From: Chloracidobacterium sp. UBA7659
GTDB taxonomy: Bacteria > Acidobacteriota > Blastocatellia > Pyrinomonadales > Pyrinomonadaceae
Assembly (NCBI GenBank): GCA_002483395.1
Contig: DLHV01000135.1
Location: forward strand, 1,645-9,265
Direction: 5' to 3'
DNA length: 7,621 bases
Shown here piece by piece: positions 7,401 through 7,621 of this stretch. The notes beneath the pieces are model-generated. The model was given only the letters and a program-made list of their open reading frames with translations, did not search any database and was not told the origin of the DNA. The first letter of the stretch is position 1; each line of letters starts with the position of its first letter. The translations under genes were made by a program, and so were the position numbers.

Positions 7401-7621
7401 CAAAAACACCCGGCGAAAGCCGCGCCAATTCATACGGGTCGCGTCCAACCTGCGGAAGCTCCAAAATTTCTTTATTGGTAATTGTTCTTCTGACATTCGC
7501 GTCTTCCGCCTGCAATCCAACGTCCTCCGCCTGAACTGTAACGGTTTCGCTTATCACTCCCGCTTCCAAAGTTATATCTTGTCCTTTTATCGATTCCGCG
7601 TCGACCTTTACATCGGCAACG
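4447..7621 (-). CDS. Oar-like TonB-dependent outer-membrane receptor; N-terminus beyond window edge
   Basis: The frame is open from the right edge to TAA at 4447-4449, giving 1057 visible residues. The first ~30 residues (DITLEAG then [11 protein letters not shown]) look like the end of a carboxypeptidase-regulatory-like beta-sandwich joined to the receptor. The plug follows: [18 protein letters not shown] near 44-61, [18 protein letters not shown] at 112-129, and [34 protein letters not shown] up to about 177. The barrel then begins ([33 protein letters not shown]). Later landmarks are [21 protein letters not shown], FDVRH at 855-859, and a C-terminal FQARFSF ending in Phe, as expected for BAM-inserted barrels. 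The family takes up bulky substrates across the outer membrane using TonB energy; this one's substrate is unknown. Signal peptide, start codon and promoter lie outside the window. TTG 7569 is not the start, because coding continues upstream of it. No SusD-like partner is visible. Confidence 0.92.
   Translation of the reverse strand, partial: [1057 protein letters not shown]

Noticed and set aside
7567..7569. TTG as the start codon of the receptor
   Set aside because: The same frame stays open to the right edge with plausible protein, and the plug domain would lack a signal peptide.

Overview
The window looks like part of a Gram-negative, medium-GC bacterial chromosome. The best guess is an Acidobacteriota member of the Blastocatellia type. 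This is an inference: it rests mainly on the very large Oar-like TonB-dependent receptor, a family heavily expanded in that phylum, and on an exported protein made almost wholly of TPR repeats. No rRNA, tRNA, CRISPR array, transposase or phage gene is visible.

Layout. (1) Positions 1-2885, minus strand: one uninterrupted reading frame that leaves the window at its left edge. It encodes a signal peptide, a complete two-domain GH3 beta-glucosidase, a C-terminal Fn3-like domain, a Pro/Ala-rich linker, and then the first ~190 residues of a second glycosidase domain of the Pfam 'Glycoamylase' type (PF10091, the family that includes GH144 beta-1,2-glucanases). (2) Positions 2918-4213, plus strand: an exported protein with twelve back-to-back 34-residue TPR repeats, divergent from the glycosidase with only 32 bp between the two start codons. 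(3) Positions 4214-4446: a convergent intergenic region with no gene, holding an 86-bp imperfect inverted repeat and a perfect 11-bp hairpin. (4) Positions 4447-7621, minus strand: the plug and outer-membrane barrel of an Oar-like TonB-dependent receptor. Its stop codon is in the window; its N-terminus lies beyond the right edge.

How they might work together. The fused glycosidase could act in two steps on one glucan: the PF10091 domain cuts the chain and the GH3 domain releases glucose from the oligosaccharides. A beta-1,2-glucan is the leading substrate idea, from family knowledge only. The receptor could import an oligomer, but nothing in the sequence ties it to the glycosidase. The three genes are not co-transcribed (minus, plus, minus), and there is no SusD-type partner in view. 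The TPR protein is probably a periplasmic or envelope scaffold of unknown role.

The most interesting item is the GH3-Fn3-PF10091 fusion. The other observations concern start-site ambiguity, promoter overlap and the structured convergent spacer.
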